From: Alkalilacustris brevis
GTDB lineage: Bacteria > Pseudomonadota > Alphaproteobacteria > Rhodobacterales > Rhodobacteraceae
Assembly (NCBI RefSeq): GCF_003350345.1
Contig: NZ_QNVJ01000047.1
Span: forward strand, 79,722-143,721
Length of the DNA stretch: 64,000 nt
Direction: 5' to 3'
Part shown: positions 25,537 to 33,873 of the stretch, in pieces
Layout of the letters: each line of letters begins with the position of its first letter
Position numbering within the stretch: position 1 is the first letter of the stretch
Program-made: the position numbers and the translations under genes
Notes under the pieces: model-generated
What the model saw: the letters and a program-made list of their open reading frames with translations, nothing else
Told to the model about the DNA's origin: nothing
Database searches by the model: none

Positions 25537-27045
25537 CTACCTGCCGGCAGCCTCGACATGACGGTTCTGGCGCCGTTGTCTGCGGGCGATCCAGAAAATG
25601 AGAATTGGCATCAAGACGAGCACCGTAACGGTGATGGGCCGCGATGAAACGAGGTATCCCGCCAGATCGCCACGCGACAGCAGCACTGTCTGACCGATGG
25701 CATATTCAAGCGGCGCCGCCAGAATGAACCCCATCACCAGCGGGGTGACGTCGAAATGCAGCTTGCGGCAGCCGTAGCCGAAGATCCCGAAGGCGATCAT
25801 GAAGTAGAGATCCATCGGATTGGAGCGATAGACATAGGTGCCCGCCACCGCAAAGAGCAGCATCATCGGCACGAGATAGGCCTTGTTGATCCCAACGACG
25901 CGCGCAAAGAGCGGGATCAGCAGGTAGCCGATCACCAAAAGCAGCACACAGGCGACCAGCATCGACAGCAGGATCGCATAAAGCAGCACCCCCTGGTCCT
26001 GGAACAGTTGCGGCCCCGGTCGTAGCCCCTGCGCCACGAAAGCCCCCAGCATGATCGCGGTGATGTTGTCGCCCGGGATGCCCAGCGTCAGCAGCGGCAC
26101 CATCGTCGGCCCGTTCACCGCGTTGTTGGCCGCCTCGGGCGCGGCGACGCCATTGATCTCGCCCTTGCCGAAGCGTTCGGGCGTGGCCGAGGCGTTCTTG
26201 GCGGCCGAATAGCCCATGAAGGCCGCAACCACCTGCCCCACGCCGGGGATCACCCCGATCACCCCGCCCAGGGCGGTCGAACGCAGGATCGTGCGGCGGC
26301 ATGACATGATCTCGGCCCAGGTCAGCCGCTCACCCTCGGGGCGCATCTGCCGGGCGTCAACGACGTTTGACTTGCGGCGCTCGATGGCAAGAAGGATCTC
26401 GGGGATGGCGAAAAGCCCGATGATCAGCGGCAACAGGTCGATGCCCGCCTGAAGAGGATGAAACCCGAAATCGAAGCGTGGCATCGCACCGATCGGGTCC
26501 TGCCCGATCATTGCAAGGAACATGCCGATCAGCAGCATCAGGAAGCCTTTGGCAAAGACGCCTGAACTGGACACCACGATGATCAGCAGGCTCAAAATGA
26601 GTATGGCGGAAATCTCGGGCGGGCCAATCATCAACGCGACCATGGCAATGATGCCGATCACCAGGATGGTGCCGAACGAGGACAGGAAATCACCGACCGC
26701 CGATGCGATAAGCGCGATTTCCAGCGCCTTGCGCGACTGTCCGTTGCGGGTCATCGCCGGTCCATCCAGCGTGGTGGCCACCGAGGCGCCAGTGCCCGGT
26801 ATGTTGACCAGGATCGCCGGTATGGAGCCGCCGAAGATCCCGCCCTTGTAAACCCCAATCAGGAAGGGAATGCCCAGAATCGGGTCCATGAAGAACGAGA
26901 TCGGCAGCACGATGGCCATGGCCATCACCGTGGTGAAGCCCGGCAGCGCCCCCACCAACATCCCCAGCGTCAGCCCCGCCGCGATGATCAGGATTACGTC
27001 AAGGCGTATCAGCATTTGCGCGGCGTCGAGGATCATCTCGATCAT
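25537..27045 (-). CDS. tctA: Tripartite tricarboxylate transporter large membrane subunit
   Basis: A 502-aa TctA with about 12 membrane segments. Family motifs: LVGALPGFTTVMAMAIVLPI, YKGGIFGGSIPAILVNIPGT and LGGVIGVIPGVGQVVAAFMG, plus VPLLTLGIPGDNITAIMLGA. It forms the permease with TctB. It begins 2 nt after the tctB stop with a GGGGG-type ribosome site. Confidence 0.95.
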   Translation of the reverse strand: MIEMILDAAQMLIRLDVILIIAAGLTLGMLVGALPGFTTVMAMAIVLPISFFMDPILGIPFLIGVYKGGIFGGSIPAILVNIPGTGASVATTLDGPAMTRNGQSRKALEIALIASAVGDFLSSFGTILVIGIIAMVALMIGPPEISAILILSLLIIVVSSSGVFAKGFLMLLIGMFLAMIGQDPIGAMPRFDFGFHPLQAGIDLLPLIIGLFAIPEILLAIERRKSNVVDARQMRPEGERLTWAEIMSCRRTILRSTALGGVIGVIPGVGQVVAAFMGYSAAKNASATPERFGKGEINGVAAPEAANNAVNGPTMVPLLTLGIPGDNITAIMLGAFVAQGLRPGPQLFQDQGVLLYAILLSMLVACVLLLVIGYLLIPLFARVVGINKAYLVPMMLLFAVAGTYVYRSNPMDLYFMIAFGIFGYGCRKLHFDVTPLVMGFILAAPLEYAIGQTVLLSRGDLAGYLVSSRPITVTVLVLMPILIFWIARRQRRQNRHVEAAGR

Positions 27046-27047
27046 TG

Positions 27048-27551
27048 TTACCCCCAGGGGAAAGCTGGCAGCGAAACGCTGAGCATTCGCGTGAACAGGA
27101 AGTAGATGAAGAGAGGCGCCCCCACGCCAACGATGCCGATGCCGACAGGATTGCGCGAGCCGTAGTAAAGCGAAATCGTCGTCGCCACGAACATGCTGGA
27201 GGCCACATATCCCACTGGCCGCAGCAGCGCGACATAGGCGATCATCACCACCAGGACGAACGCGACGTTGAAATACGCCACGCCGGGCAGGCCCCGAAAC
27301 ATGTTGTTCTCGCGCAGGCGCAGGCTTGCCAGCGCAAAGATCAGCCCGTTCGCGATGAACAGCATACCCGCAATATACGGGAACATGCGCGGGCTGATGC
27401 CCGAGCTGCTGCGTCCGAAAAAGGCCGGCGGCTCGGCAACCTGATAGGGTGTGAGCAGGATGATCGCGAGGCCGAAAAGCGCCGAGCCGATTGCGATCCC
27501 GGTGTTGAAATTGAACTGCGGCGCGGCGCCGGCCTTGTCGCGCTCCATCAC
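27048..27551 (-). CDS. tctB: Tripartite tricarboxylate transporter small membrane subunit
   Basis: A 167-aa TctB-type protein with four hydrophobic segments and the conserved GRSSSGISPRMFPYIAGMLF loop after the first helix. It is the small membrane partner of TctA. It sits between an AEC permease gene (49 nt upstream) and tctA, giving the order AEC-tctB-tctA-tctC in the direction of transcription. Confidence 0.9.
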   Translation of the reverse strand: MMERDKAGAAPQFNFNTGIAIGSALFGLAIILLTPYQVAEPPAFFGRSSSGISPRMFPYIAGMLFIANGLIFALASLRLRENNMFRGLPGVAYFNVAFVLVVMIAYVALLRPVGYVASSMFVATTISLYYGSRNPVGIGIVGVGAPLFIYFLFTRMLSVSLPAFPWG

Positions 27552-27600
27552 CCGCGCACTCCCCCGCCTGGTTCCTGCCCGCCCGTCCGCGGGCTATTGT

Positions 27601-28494
27601 TCAGGTCTGTCCGGAAATCCACAGCGCGACCCATACCACCAGCGGCAAAGCCGCGAGCGTGCTCAATGTCGAGACCACGATCACCCCGGCAATGCGCTCG
27701 GGCGAGCGGGCGAACCGTTCGGCGAAGATCACGTTGATGACTGCGACCGGCATCGTTGCCATGATCCAGACAACACCGGCCTCGGCAGCACCCAGCCCGA
27801 ATGCGAAGATCACGGTCAGCGCCCCGGCCGCTCCGGCGGCAAAGCGCATCGCCGACATCCCGAAGGCGATGCGTAGGTCGCCCACCTTCAGTTGCGCCAG
27901 CGACACCCCCAGCAGAATCAGCATTGCCGGAATGACGAGGCCGCCCAGAAGCTCGGTCGTGCGCATGATCCAGGCGGGCACCTCGGCTTCGGTGAGCAGC
28001 ACCAGCACCGTCAGCGCGCTGGCATGGACGATCGGTTGGCGCATCAGCGAGGCGAGCTCGACCCGCCCGGCACTGATCACCAGCCCCAGCGTGTGCTGAG
28101 AAATCGAAATGACCAGGAAATAGGCGATTGCCAGTGCCAGCCCCTCGACCCCGAAGACCATCGCCGCCAGCGGCAGGCCCATATTGCCCGAATTGCCGTG
28201 CATTGCCGTCAGCAGATAGGTGTTGAGCGGCAGCCGCGCCGCCCGCAGCACCGCCACCCCCACCGCGGTCGAAACCGCGATCACCCCGGCCGCCGCCAGC
28301 GCGATCAGCCCCACTTCGGAGACGCGGATATCGGCCCCTGTCAGCGTAGAGAAGATCAGGCAGGGCGTGCCCACATTCAGCACGATGCTGCCAATGGTGG
28401 CGTTGTCGAAGGGCAGGCTCCGCCAAGCCCAGACATAGCCTAGCGCGACAATCGAAAGAACAGGCGCAATCACCGCCAGAATCTGGACGAACAA
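27601..28494 (-). CDS. AEC-family auxin/malate-type permease
   Basis: A 297-aa membrane protein of the auxin efflux carrier (AEC) family with about ten segments. Motifs: IVLNVGTPCLIFSTLTG, AMHGNSGNMGLPLAAMVFG and IPAMLILLGVSLAQLKVG in the crossover regions. Bacterial members move malate, malonate and similar organic acids. The start is TTG at 28494 with GGAGGAG ten bases upstream. Its place ahead of tctBAC in the same orientation suggests joint control of two transport systems for related acids. Confidence 0.87.
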   Translation of the reverse strand: MFVQILAVIAPVLSIVALGYVWAWRSLPFDNATIGSIVLNVGTPCLIFSTLTGADIRVSEVGLIALAAAGVIAVSTAVGVAVLRAARLPLNTYLLTAMHGNSGNMGLPLAAMVFGVEGLALAIAYFLVISISQHTLGLVISAGRVELASLMRQPIVHASALTVLVLLTEAEVPAWIMRTTELLGGLVIPAMLILLGVSLAQLKVGDLRIAFGMSAMRFAAGAAGALTVIFAFGLGAAEAGVVWIMATMPVAVINVIFAERFARSPERIAGVIVVSTLSTLAALPLVVWVALWISGQT

Positions 28495-28554
28495 GGCGGA
28501 TTGTCTCCTCCTGGGTGAAGCGGCTGTGCCGTGTGGGTGGGAGACCTGACTGAA

Positions 28555-29448
28555 TCATGAAGGCCGTTCGCAATTTGCCATGCGTTCCATCACCCGGCAG
28601 ACTGCCGCGGCGTCGAGATGCGCCATGCCCTGCGCATTGGCGGCATGATAGAATTGCAGCGCCGCCTGATAGAGCGGAATCGGCGCCCCGTGCGCGGCGG
28701 CATGTTCCGAGATGATGCGTGAATCCTTGAGCGGGATGGAGAAGTTCATCCCCTCTTTCGCATAATCGTTCTCGGCCATCAGTTTGCCGCGCACCTCGAA
28801 CATGGCCGAACTGGAGCCGCTGCCCGAGATCACCTCGTGAAACTGCTGCGGGTCCAGCCCCGATTTCATCGCCAGGACCATGACTTCGGCGGCGACGGTG
28901 TTATGCACCAGGTTGAGGATATTTCCGCAGAATTTCGTCTTGGAGCCGTTGCCGAACGCGCCCAGGTAGTGCTCCTTCTTGCAGAAGGTCAGCAGCGTTT
29001 CGCGCACCTCTTTATATGCGTCTTCGGGGCCGCTGCAGAAGGCCGTCAGCCCCTTGGCAAGCGCCATGATCCGATTGCCGCTGACCGGGCAGTCCAGAAC
29101 CCGCCGGCCATGCGACTCGAGCACATCGCGGGCGGCTTCCTTGTCGGCAACCGCAAGGGTGCTCATCTCGACCAGGATCTGCCCTTGGCCAGGTATGGCC
29201 GAAATGCCGGTTTCCGTGTCTGCCACTTCACGAAGCGCTGCTGTATTGGGCAAGCAGGTGAACAGCAGCCGCGCCTCGCGGGCGACAGCTTGCACATCGT
29301 CGGCCAGCACCACGCCGCTGGCCACCGCAGCCTTGCGCGCGGCTGGCGCCGGATCATGGCCCAGAACGGTTTTTCCGGCGGCCACGATGTTTTCCGCAAT
29401 TGCCGAGCCAAGCACGCCCAGGCCGATGAACCCCACGTCGTAAGCCAT
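28555..29448 (-). CDS. 3-hydroxyisobutyrate dehydrogenase-type oxidoreductase
   Basis: A 297-aa member of the beta-hydroxyacid dehydrogenase family: DVGFIGLGVLGSAIAENIVA (dinucleotide site), DCPVSGNRIMALAKGLTAFC (substrate loop) and GNGSKTKFCGNILNLVHN with the catalytic Lys. The start at 29448 is fixed by GAGGGGGG. It heads the minus-strand AEC-tct operon and lies divergent from the first gntR gene. The second family member at 23444 is only distantly similar, so this is not a recent duplicate. Confidence 0.88.
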   Translation of the reverse strand: MAYDVGFIGLGVLGSAIAENIVAAGKTVLGHDPAPAARKAAVASGVVLADDVQAVAREARLLFTCLPNTAALREVADTETGISAIPGQGQILVEMSTLAVADKEAARDVLESHGRRVLDCPVSGNRIMALAKGLTAFCSGPEDAYKEVRETLLTFCKKEHYLGAFGNGSKTKFCGNILNLVHNTVAAEVMVLAMKSGLDPQQFHEVISGSGSSSAMFEVRGKLMAENDYAKEGMNFSIPLKDSRIISEHAAAHGAPIPLYQAALQFYHAANAQGMAHLDAAAVCRVMERMANCERPS

Positions 29449-29624
29449 TTCCCCCCTCGGCTCATGTGTCAGGTGCGCGCATAGGCGCATTGCCAGACCG
29501 GGCCGTTACCGCACACTTCCATTCGTGGGTGCCAAGCCGGTGGTCGCTCTGGCAAGAGCCTGCGGATGGCACAACACAAATGAGTGTATCGCCAGGGCTT
29601 TGCATTTTTCAAGAAATCGTTTCT

Positions 29625-29639
29625 GATATGTATGATATC
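29625..29639. promoter_or_regulatory. Candidate GntR operator in an AT-rich divergent promoter
   Basis: GATAT-GTATG-ATATC is an inverted repeat of the kind bound by FCD-type GntR regulators. The surrounding 371-nt interval (29449-29819) is strikingly AT-rich for this genome. It also holds a direct repeat TTCGATAT at 29671 and 29689 (18-bp period), -10-like TATAAG and GATATAAAT, and the palindrome TGATATATCA (29796-29805) just before the gntR ribosome site. The region controls the AEC-tct operon to the left and gntR to the right. Confidence 0.5.
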
Positions 29640-29819
29640 TTTCAATGTGGGGTCAGTGCGTTGCCCGTGCTTCGATATGGTATAAGAGTTCGATATAAAT
29701 ATTTGTAAAAGCATAATATTGCATGAAGGCTTGGAGAGGCGCTCATGCGAGCAGGCCTTCCGAAGTATGCTTGAAAGTGGCTTTTGGAGAATCCGTGATA
29801 TATCATGCAGGAGTAAAAC

Positions 29820-30512
29820 ATGGTGTCAGCCGATTCAGGGGTTCTGGCAATGTCGGGTACTGATGTCTACGAAACGCTGCGGTCGGAGATCTTGTCATGC
29901 GACATGCAGCCCGGCAGCCAGTTTCAGGAGCGCCAGATCGCGGTTCGCTTCAATGTCAGCAAATCGCCGGTGCGTGATGCCCTGATCAAGTTGCAGGAGC
30001 AGAACCTGGTCGAAGTGATCCCTCGCAAAGGGTATCGTGTGACGCGGATCTCGCTGACCGATGCGCGTGAGCTGTATGAGATGCGTCTGATTCTCGAGCG
30101 CGAGGCTATCCAGCGGCTGATCGAGACGGGCGACGCCACCACCCTTGAAGGGCTGGATTGCTTTCGTGACGGGCCGGATGATGGCGTGTTGGAAGACTGG
30201 AACGTCTATAACCGGAATTTCCACGTCTACCTTGTCAGGAACTGCGGCAACTCCCGGTTGGCGCGGCTGGGCATCGAGACGATAGAGCAGTTTGACCGCA
30301 TGACCCATATGAGCGTGTCGCGGCGGCTGACAGACGAGGTGCCAGGCGCCAAGCAACTGCGCCTCAGGAATCGCGTGCGCGAACACGGCATGATCATCGA
30401 TGCGGTGCAGGCGCGTGACAAGCGTCGTGCTGCAACACTCGCGCGCGAGCATATCGAAGGGTCACGCAAAAGGCTGTTCGATGCGCTTGAAAGCGCGCCG
30501 ATCGTGTTGTGA
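29820..30512 (+). CDS. GntR-family regulator with FCD domain (first paralogue)
   Basis: A 230-aa regulator with a winged helix (about residues 12-77: DVYETLRSEILSCDMQPG, RFNVSKSPVRDALIKLQEQN, RKGYRVTRI). An all-helical FCD ligand domain follows (about 85-215, with LYEMRLILEREAIQRL, the metal-site His/Asp pattern NRNFHVYLVRNCGN and a later REHGMIIDAVQARD). Such proteins sense organic acids. AGGAG lies 6 nt before the ATG. It is divergent from the AEC-tct operon, which it probably controls. It resembles the second regulator at 31920 along its whole length. Confidence 0.9.
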   Translation: MVSADSGVLAMSGTDVYETLRSEILSCDMQPGSQFQERQIAVRFNVSKSPVRDALIKLQEQNLVEVIPRKGYRVTRISLTDARELYEMRLILEREAIQRLIETGDATTLEGLDCFRDGPDDGVLEDWNVYNRNFHVYLVRNCGNSRLARLGIETIEQFDRMTHMSVSRRLTDEVPGAKQLRLRNRVREHGMIIDAVQARDKRRAATLAREHIEGSRKRLFDALESAPIVL

Positions 30513-30793
30513 CACGCGACGTCCAGAGTCGCGAAGAAAAGGAGAAGCCGAAGCGGCAGGATGCCCTCGCAAGTGCTGCACACAATGGCATACCCGCCCC
30601 GAAAAAGCAGTGTCACCCACCGGCTGGGCAGCCGCGCTTTCGAAATCAGGCACCCCGCGCGCGGCGGCCGATTGGCAGCAGATCATCGCCGAGGCGGGGC
30701 GCGCCTGCACCCCTATGGCTGGTTGCGCAGACGGTCTGAGCCCAGGCAAGATGGCGCGCACCTGCAGCGAGGAAAGAAAAGGAAGGAAAAGGC

Positions 30794-31723
30794 ATGACTT
30801 CGCAAGGCGTGCAGATGCGACTTGGTGGGTATCAGGGGGCTGGATCGGTGCTCACCGGAGGGATTGCCCGGTTTTGCGATGAGCTTGCGGCCCGCGTCGG
30901 CGACCGCATTGTCATCGCGCGCGAGGATGACGTGACGCGCAAGGGCGCCACCGCGCGCAGCCTTTTCGACGGGATCGAAAGCGGCGCCTTCCAGGCCGGC
31001 TACATGAACTCGGGCTACCTGGCGGGCAAGGTGCCGGAGTTGGGGATTGTTGATCTTCCTTTTTCGGTCGATTGCCGCGCGCGAGCGCATGACGCGCTCG
31101 ATGGCGAGGCGGGCCGGCTGTTGCGTGCTGCGGTGCGGCGGCGCAGCGGCTATCGGGTGCTGGGCTTCTGGGACAACGGTTTTCGCCACATCACCAATTG
31201 CAAGCACCCGATCCGGACGCCGGCAGATTGCACCGGCCTGCGGGTGCGCACGATCGACAATCGCACCTATGTCGAGACGATGGCGGCCCTGGGTTTTGCG
31301 CCGGTGGTGACGGATGTATTGGAACTGCGCGAGGCGGTCCTGACAGGCCGCGTTGATGCACAGGAAAACCCGCTGACCAATACCGTGGGGTTCGATATCC
31401 AGGTCCATCACAAGCATCTGACACTGAGCGGGCATTTCTTTGGCGTGGCGCTGTTTCTGTGCAATGAAGCCTGGGCGGCCGCGCTGCCCGCTGAGCTCCA
31501 GGGCGCCATTGCCGAGGCCGCCGATGCCGCAACTGCACACCAGCGCCATTTGGCACGGCAGGCGGATGAGTCCGCGCTTGATCGGCTGCGTGCCGATGGG
31601 GTTGAGGTGACTGACCTCGGTGAAATGGATCGCGCCGCCTTCAAGGCCGCCTGCGCTGCGGTCGTCGCCCACCAGCAAGCCAGCCTGCCCGAGCGGCTTT
31701 TCCGTGCTTATCTGTCATCCTGA
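30794..31723 (+). CDS. TRAP (DctP-type) substrate-binding protein fold without signal peptide
   Basis: A 309-aa protein with the DctP fold: the conserved mid-region GFWDNGFRHITNCKHPIRTP, DCTGLRVRTIDNRTYVETMA, and DAQENPLTNTVGFDIQVHHK, including the Arg used to bind carboxylates in TRAP proteins (LRVRT). The N-terminus goes directly into the first strand (MRLGGYQGAG) and has no signal peptide. An in-frame stop at 30737-30739 rules out a longer signal-bearing form. No DctQ or DctM gene is nearby. It may be a cytoplasmic ligand binder or a gene that lost its leader. The 281 nt before it hold no recognisable gene. Confidence 0.82.
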   Translation: MTSQGVQMRLGGYQGAGSVLTGGIARFCDELAARVGDRIVIAREDDVTRKGATARSLFDGIESGAFQAGYMNSGYLAGKVPELGIVDLPFSVDCRARAHDALDGEAGRLLRAAVRRRSGYRVLGFWDNGFRHITNCKHPIRTPADCTGLRVRTIDNRTYVETMAALGFAPVVTDVLELREAVLTGRVDAQENPLTNTVGFDIQVHHKHLTLSGHFFGVALFLCNEAWAAALPAELQGAIAEAADAATAHQRHLARQADESALDRLRADGVEVTDLGEMDRAAFKAACAAVVAHQQASLPERLFRAYLSS

Positions 31724-31874
31724 CCCGGCAGGCTGCGTTTTCGCGTCGCCGCGCTCCGTGGCCTCTTGCGCAGTGCTGCCACCGGGAAATGCGTCACTCT
31801 GAAATATCATGACGCCTGAAAATGGTGTCGTCGGGGCAGCCACGGGCGTGGGCTTGTCAGGCATGGCGCCATAA

Positions 31875-31907
31875 TTTACTGATTGTGTCTGCGGTTCTGA
31901 CAGTAAA
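31875..31907. promoter_or_regulatory. Inverted repeat ahead of second gntR gene
   Basis: TTTACTG (31875-31881) and CAGTAAA (31901-31907) form a perfect 7-bp inverted repeat with 19 nt between the arms. It ends 6-12 nt before the possible starts of the regulator gene. It may be an autoregulatory operator or a leader hairpin covering the ribosome site. Confidence 0.4.
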
Positions 31908-31919
31908 GCTGAAGTGGCC

Positions 31920-32597
31920 ATGGTTGACAAAAACCAGGATCTTGTGCGCACGAATATATATCAACGTCTGCGTTCAGAGATGTTGTCCTGTGTGCTGAAG
32001 CCAGGTCAGCAATTACGCGAGAAGGATCTGGTGGAGCGATTTTCAGTCAGCAAATCGCCCGTCCGGGATGCACTTCTCAAACTGGAAACGCAGGGCCTGG
32101 TCGAGGTGTTGCCCCGCCGTGGCTACAGGGTGCGGCGGATAGATGTGAGCGATGTGCGCGATATGTATGGCCTGCGTCATGTGCTTGAACGTGAGTGCAC
32201 GCTCATGCTGATCGACACGGCCTCGGATTCGATCCTGCGCGAGCTTGAGCAATACCGCAGCGCACCGGATTGCCCCGCTCTGGCCGACTGGATCACCTAT
32301 AACCGGGCCTTTCACAGCCATATCGCACGTTATTGCGGCAATCGGCGACTGGGGCGCATCACCTGCGAGACGCTCGAACAGTTCGACCGGCTGACCTATG
32401 TGAGCGTTTCGCAGGCCGCCGACCTCTCGCTTGATACATTCGTGGCCGAGCATGGGCAGTTGATCGATGCGATCCGCGAACGCAACCGCCGCCGCGCAGC
32501 CCGGCTGACGCGCGAGCATATCGAGGCCTCGCGCCGCCGGGTGCTGGACAGCCTTGAAGCCGCGTCCATTATCGACACCAACCCCGCAAACATCTGA
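31920..32597 (+). CDS. GntR-family regulator with FCD domain (second paralogue)
   Basis: A 225-aa regulator from the ATG at 31920 (GTG at 31914 is an alternative). The winged helix shows IYQRLRSEMLSCVLKPGQQL and RFSVSKSPVRDALLKLETQG. The FCD domain has the His-containing NRAFHSHIARYCGN and EHGQLIDAIRERNRRRAARL. It is clearly paralogous to the regulator at 29820 (shared VSKSPVRDAL.KL, LVEV.PR.GYRV.RI and C-terminal ARLTREHIEASR/ATLAREHIEGSR). It lies directly upstream of a cupin gene in the same direction. Confidence 0.9.
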   Translation: MVDKNQDLVRTNIYQRLRSEMLSCVLKPGQQLREKDLVERFSVSKSPVRDALLKLETQGLVEVLPRRGYRVRRIDVSDVRDMYGLRHVLERECTLMLIDTASDSILRELEQYRSAPDCPALADWITYNRAFHSHIARYCGNRRLGRITCETLEQFDRLTYVSVSQAADLSLDTFVAEHGQLIDAIRERNRRRAARLTREHIEASRRRVLDSLEAASIIDTNPANI

Positions 32598-32674
32598 GCC
32601 AGCTGCCGTAGCCGGTGCAGCCCGCGCCTTTCCGGTGACTGCACGATCAAACAAGGAGAGGAGAGATAGCCGCA

Positions 32675-33091
32675 ATGACTGACAACCGCTTTGCCGATTG
32701 GCCCGAGGGGCTGCAGAAAGAGATGCAGGAGAATACCCATAACGGCTGCGTGGGCAGCGTTCTGGTGTCTGAAACCGACCGCGTCCGCGTCTGGCATCTG
32801 CATTTGCCGGTGGGCAAGCGCTGCACCTTTCATCGCCATGTGCTCGATTATTTCTGGACCTGCCACAGCCACGGCAAGGCCCGCGGCTATTTCGAGGATG
32901 GCAGCGTGCGTGACGTGACGCATTTCCCCGGCGACACCAAGCACCTGAATTACGGCAAGGGGGAATACATGCTGCACTGCGTCGAGAATATCGGCGACAC
33001 GGATCTTCTGTTCACCACGGTCGAGTTCAAGCAAAGCGCGAACCCGCCGCTGGATGTGCCCGACAGCGTGCGGCTAAAGGTTCCCGCCTGA
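32675..33091 (+). CDS. Small cupin-like protein
   Basis: A 138-aa beta-rich protein with a good AAGGAGAGGAG ribosome site. A cupin-like metal motif can be read: HLHLPVGKRCTFHRHVLDYF with several His, then EYMLHCVENIGDTDLLFTTV in the second motif region. Proteins of this size often stand next to catabolic genes and regulators, but the function is unknown. It probably forms an operon with the gntR gene 77 nt upstream. Confidence 0.7.
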   Translation: MTDNRFADWPEGLQKEMQENTHNGCVGSVLVSETDRVRVWHLHLPVGKRCTFHRHVLDYFWTCHSHGKARGYFEDGSVRDVTHFPGDTKHLNYGKGEYMLHCVENIGDTDLLFTTVEFKQSANPPLDVPDSVRLKVPA

Positions 33092-33138
33092 AACGGGCGC
33101 ACGGCTCCGGGCGCGCGCCCGTCGGCAAGCTGACCTGA

Positions 33139-33164
33139 GCCCGGGCAATTGCGATTGCCCCGGC
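33139..33164. terminator. Hairpin between convergent cupin and peroxiredoxin genes
   Basis: GCCCGGGCAAT (33139-33149), loop TGCG, ATTGCCCCGGC (33154-33164): an 11-bp stem with one mismatch. A second small stem, GCAGGC TG GCCTGC, follows. The hairpins lie between the ends of a plus-strand and a minus-strand gene and can end both transcripts. Confidence 0.55.
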
Positions 33165-33208
33165 GGCAGGCTGGCCTGCTGATGCCGCCGAAGCTGCGGA
33201 CGGGCGCC

Positions 33209-33724
33209 TTAGCTCTTGGTGCCGCGTGGGGGATAGTTGTTTCCGGTCGCGAATCTGATCTTGGCGGGCAGGGTGGCGATGTCGGGCCGGGGCCACGGCA
33301 TGCTTGCGATATTCACGAGGTAGATTGCATCGTCACGGTCGATCAGGAAAAGCGCCGGCTCGCAGAACAGCGGGCTTTCGGCCTCCTTGATCGATTCGCT
33401 TAGGTAAAGGTCCCAGTCGCGCGCCTGTGCTTCGGTCAGCCCGTAGCCGAGTGCAAGATGCTCCAGACCCCAGTCTCTTGCCGACTGCTCGGCGCGGGCG
33501 CGGGTATCCATGGATATGGCAATCACATCCGTGCCAGTGGCTGCATAGTCGGGCAACAGCCCTTCCAGCTGGGAAAGGAAGGCTTTGCAGGCGGGGCAAT
33601 GCAGCCCCCTGTAAAAGACCACCATTGAAAAGGTTTCCGGGGTTTGTTCGGCCAGGCTCCACGGCCCCGAAAGGGTTTCGACCGAGAGCGCGGGCGCTTT
33701 TGAACCCGGGTGCAGGCGTGTCAT
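33209..33724 (-). CDS. AhpC/TSA-type peroxiredoxin-like protein
   Basis: A 171-aa thioredoxin-fold protein with FSMVVFYRGLHCPACKAFLS, giving C43 and C46 in a CPAC motif, followed by LEGLLPDYAATGTDVIAISM. It resembles redoxin/AhpC-TSA proteins that act as thiol peroxidases or disulfide reductases. The CxxC arrangement is closer to thioredoxin-like members than to classical 2-Cys peroxiredoxins. It is transcribed divergently from the molybdenum hydroxylase genes across a region carrying a candidate TetR operator, which suggests a protective role during that pathway. Confidence 0.82.
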   Translation of the reverse strand: MTRLHPGSKAPALSVETLSGPWSLAEQTPETFSMVVFYRGLHCPACKAFLSQLEGLLPDYAATGTDVIAISMDTRARAEQSARDWGLEHLALGYGLTEAQARDWDLYLSESIKEAESPLFCEPALFLIDRDDAIYLVNIASMPWPRPDIATLPAKIRFATGNNYPPRGTKS

Positions 33725-33764
33725 GGCAATCCTCCTCTTGATCCTCTCGCATTCCGGTTGCTAT

Positions 33765-33778
33765 TTATCAACCGATAG
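33765..33778. promoter_or_regulatory. Candidate TetR operator 1 (before molybdenum hydroxylase)
   Basis: TTATCA-AC-CGATAG, followed by ATAA. It lies in the 148-nt divergent region between the peroxiredoxin gene and the molybdenum hydroxylase genes. It matches operators 2 (37686) and 3 (42817); the first 18 bases agree with operator 2 in 15 positions. Confidence 0.6.
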
Positions 33779-33835
33779 ATAAGAATTGCAAACGATGTTT
33801 TCGTCACATTGCGCAAGCAGGATGGACGCCCTGAC

Positions 33836-33873
33836 CAGGCAGGAACACCGAGGACAGGCAGGAACACCGAGGA
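33836..33873 (+). repeat. Perfect 19-bp tandem duplication over the ribosome site
   Basis: The 19 bases CAGGCAGGAACACCGAGGA occur twice without spacer (33836-33854 and 33855-33873). The last base of the second copy is the A of the ATG of the hydroxylase FAD subunit gene. Each copy carries AGGA/GAGG, so the leader has duplicated ribosome-binding sequence. Confidence 0.9.

Noticed and set aside
30513..30793. Possible small gene between the first gntR gene and the TRAP-type gene
   Set aside because: Frames are short, none has a ribosome site with protein-like composition, and no family is recognised.
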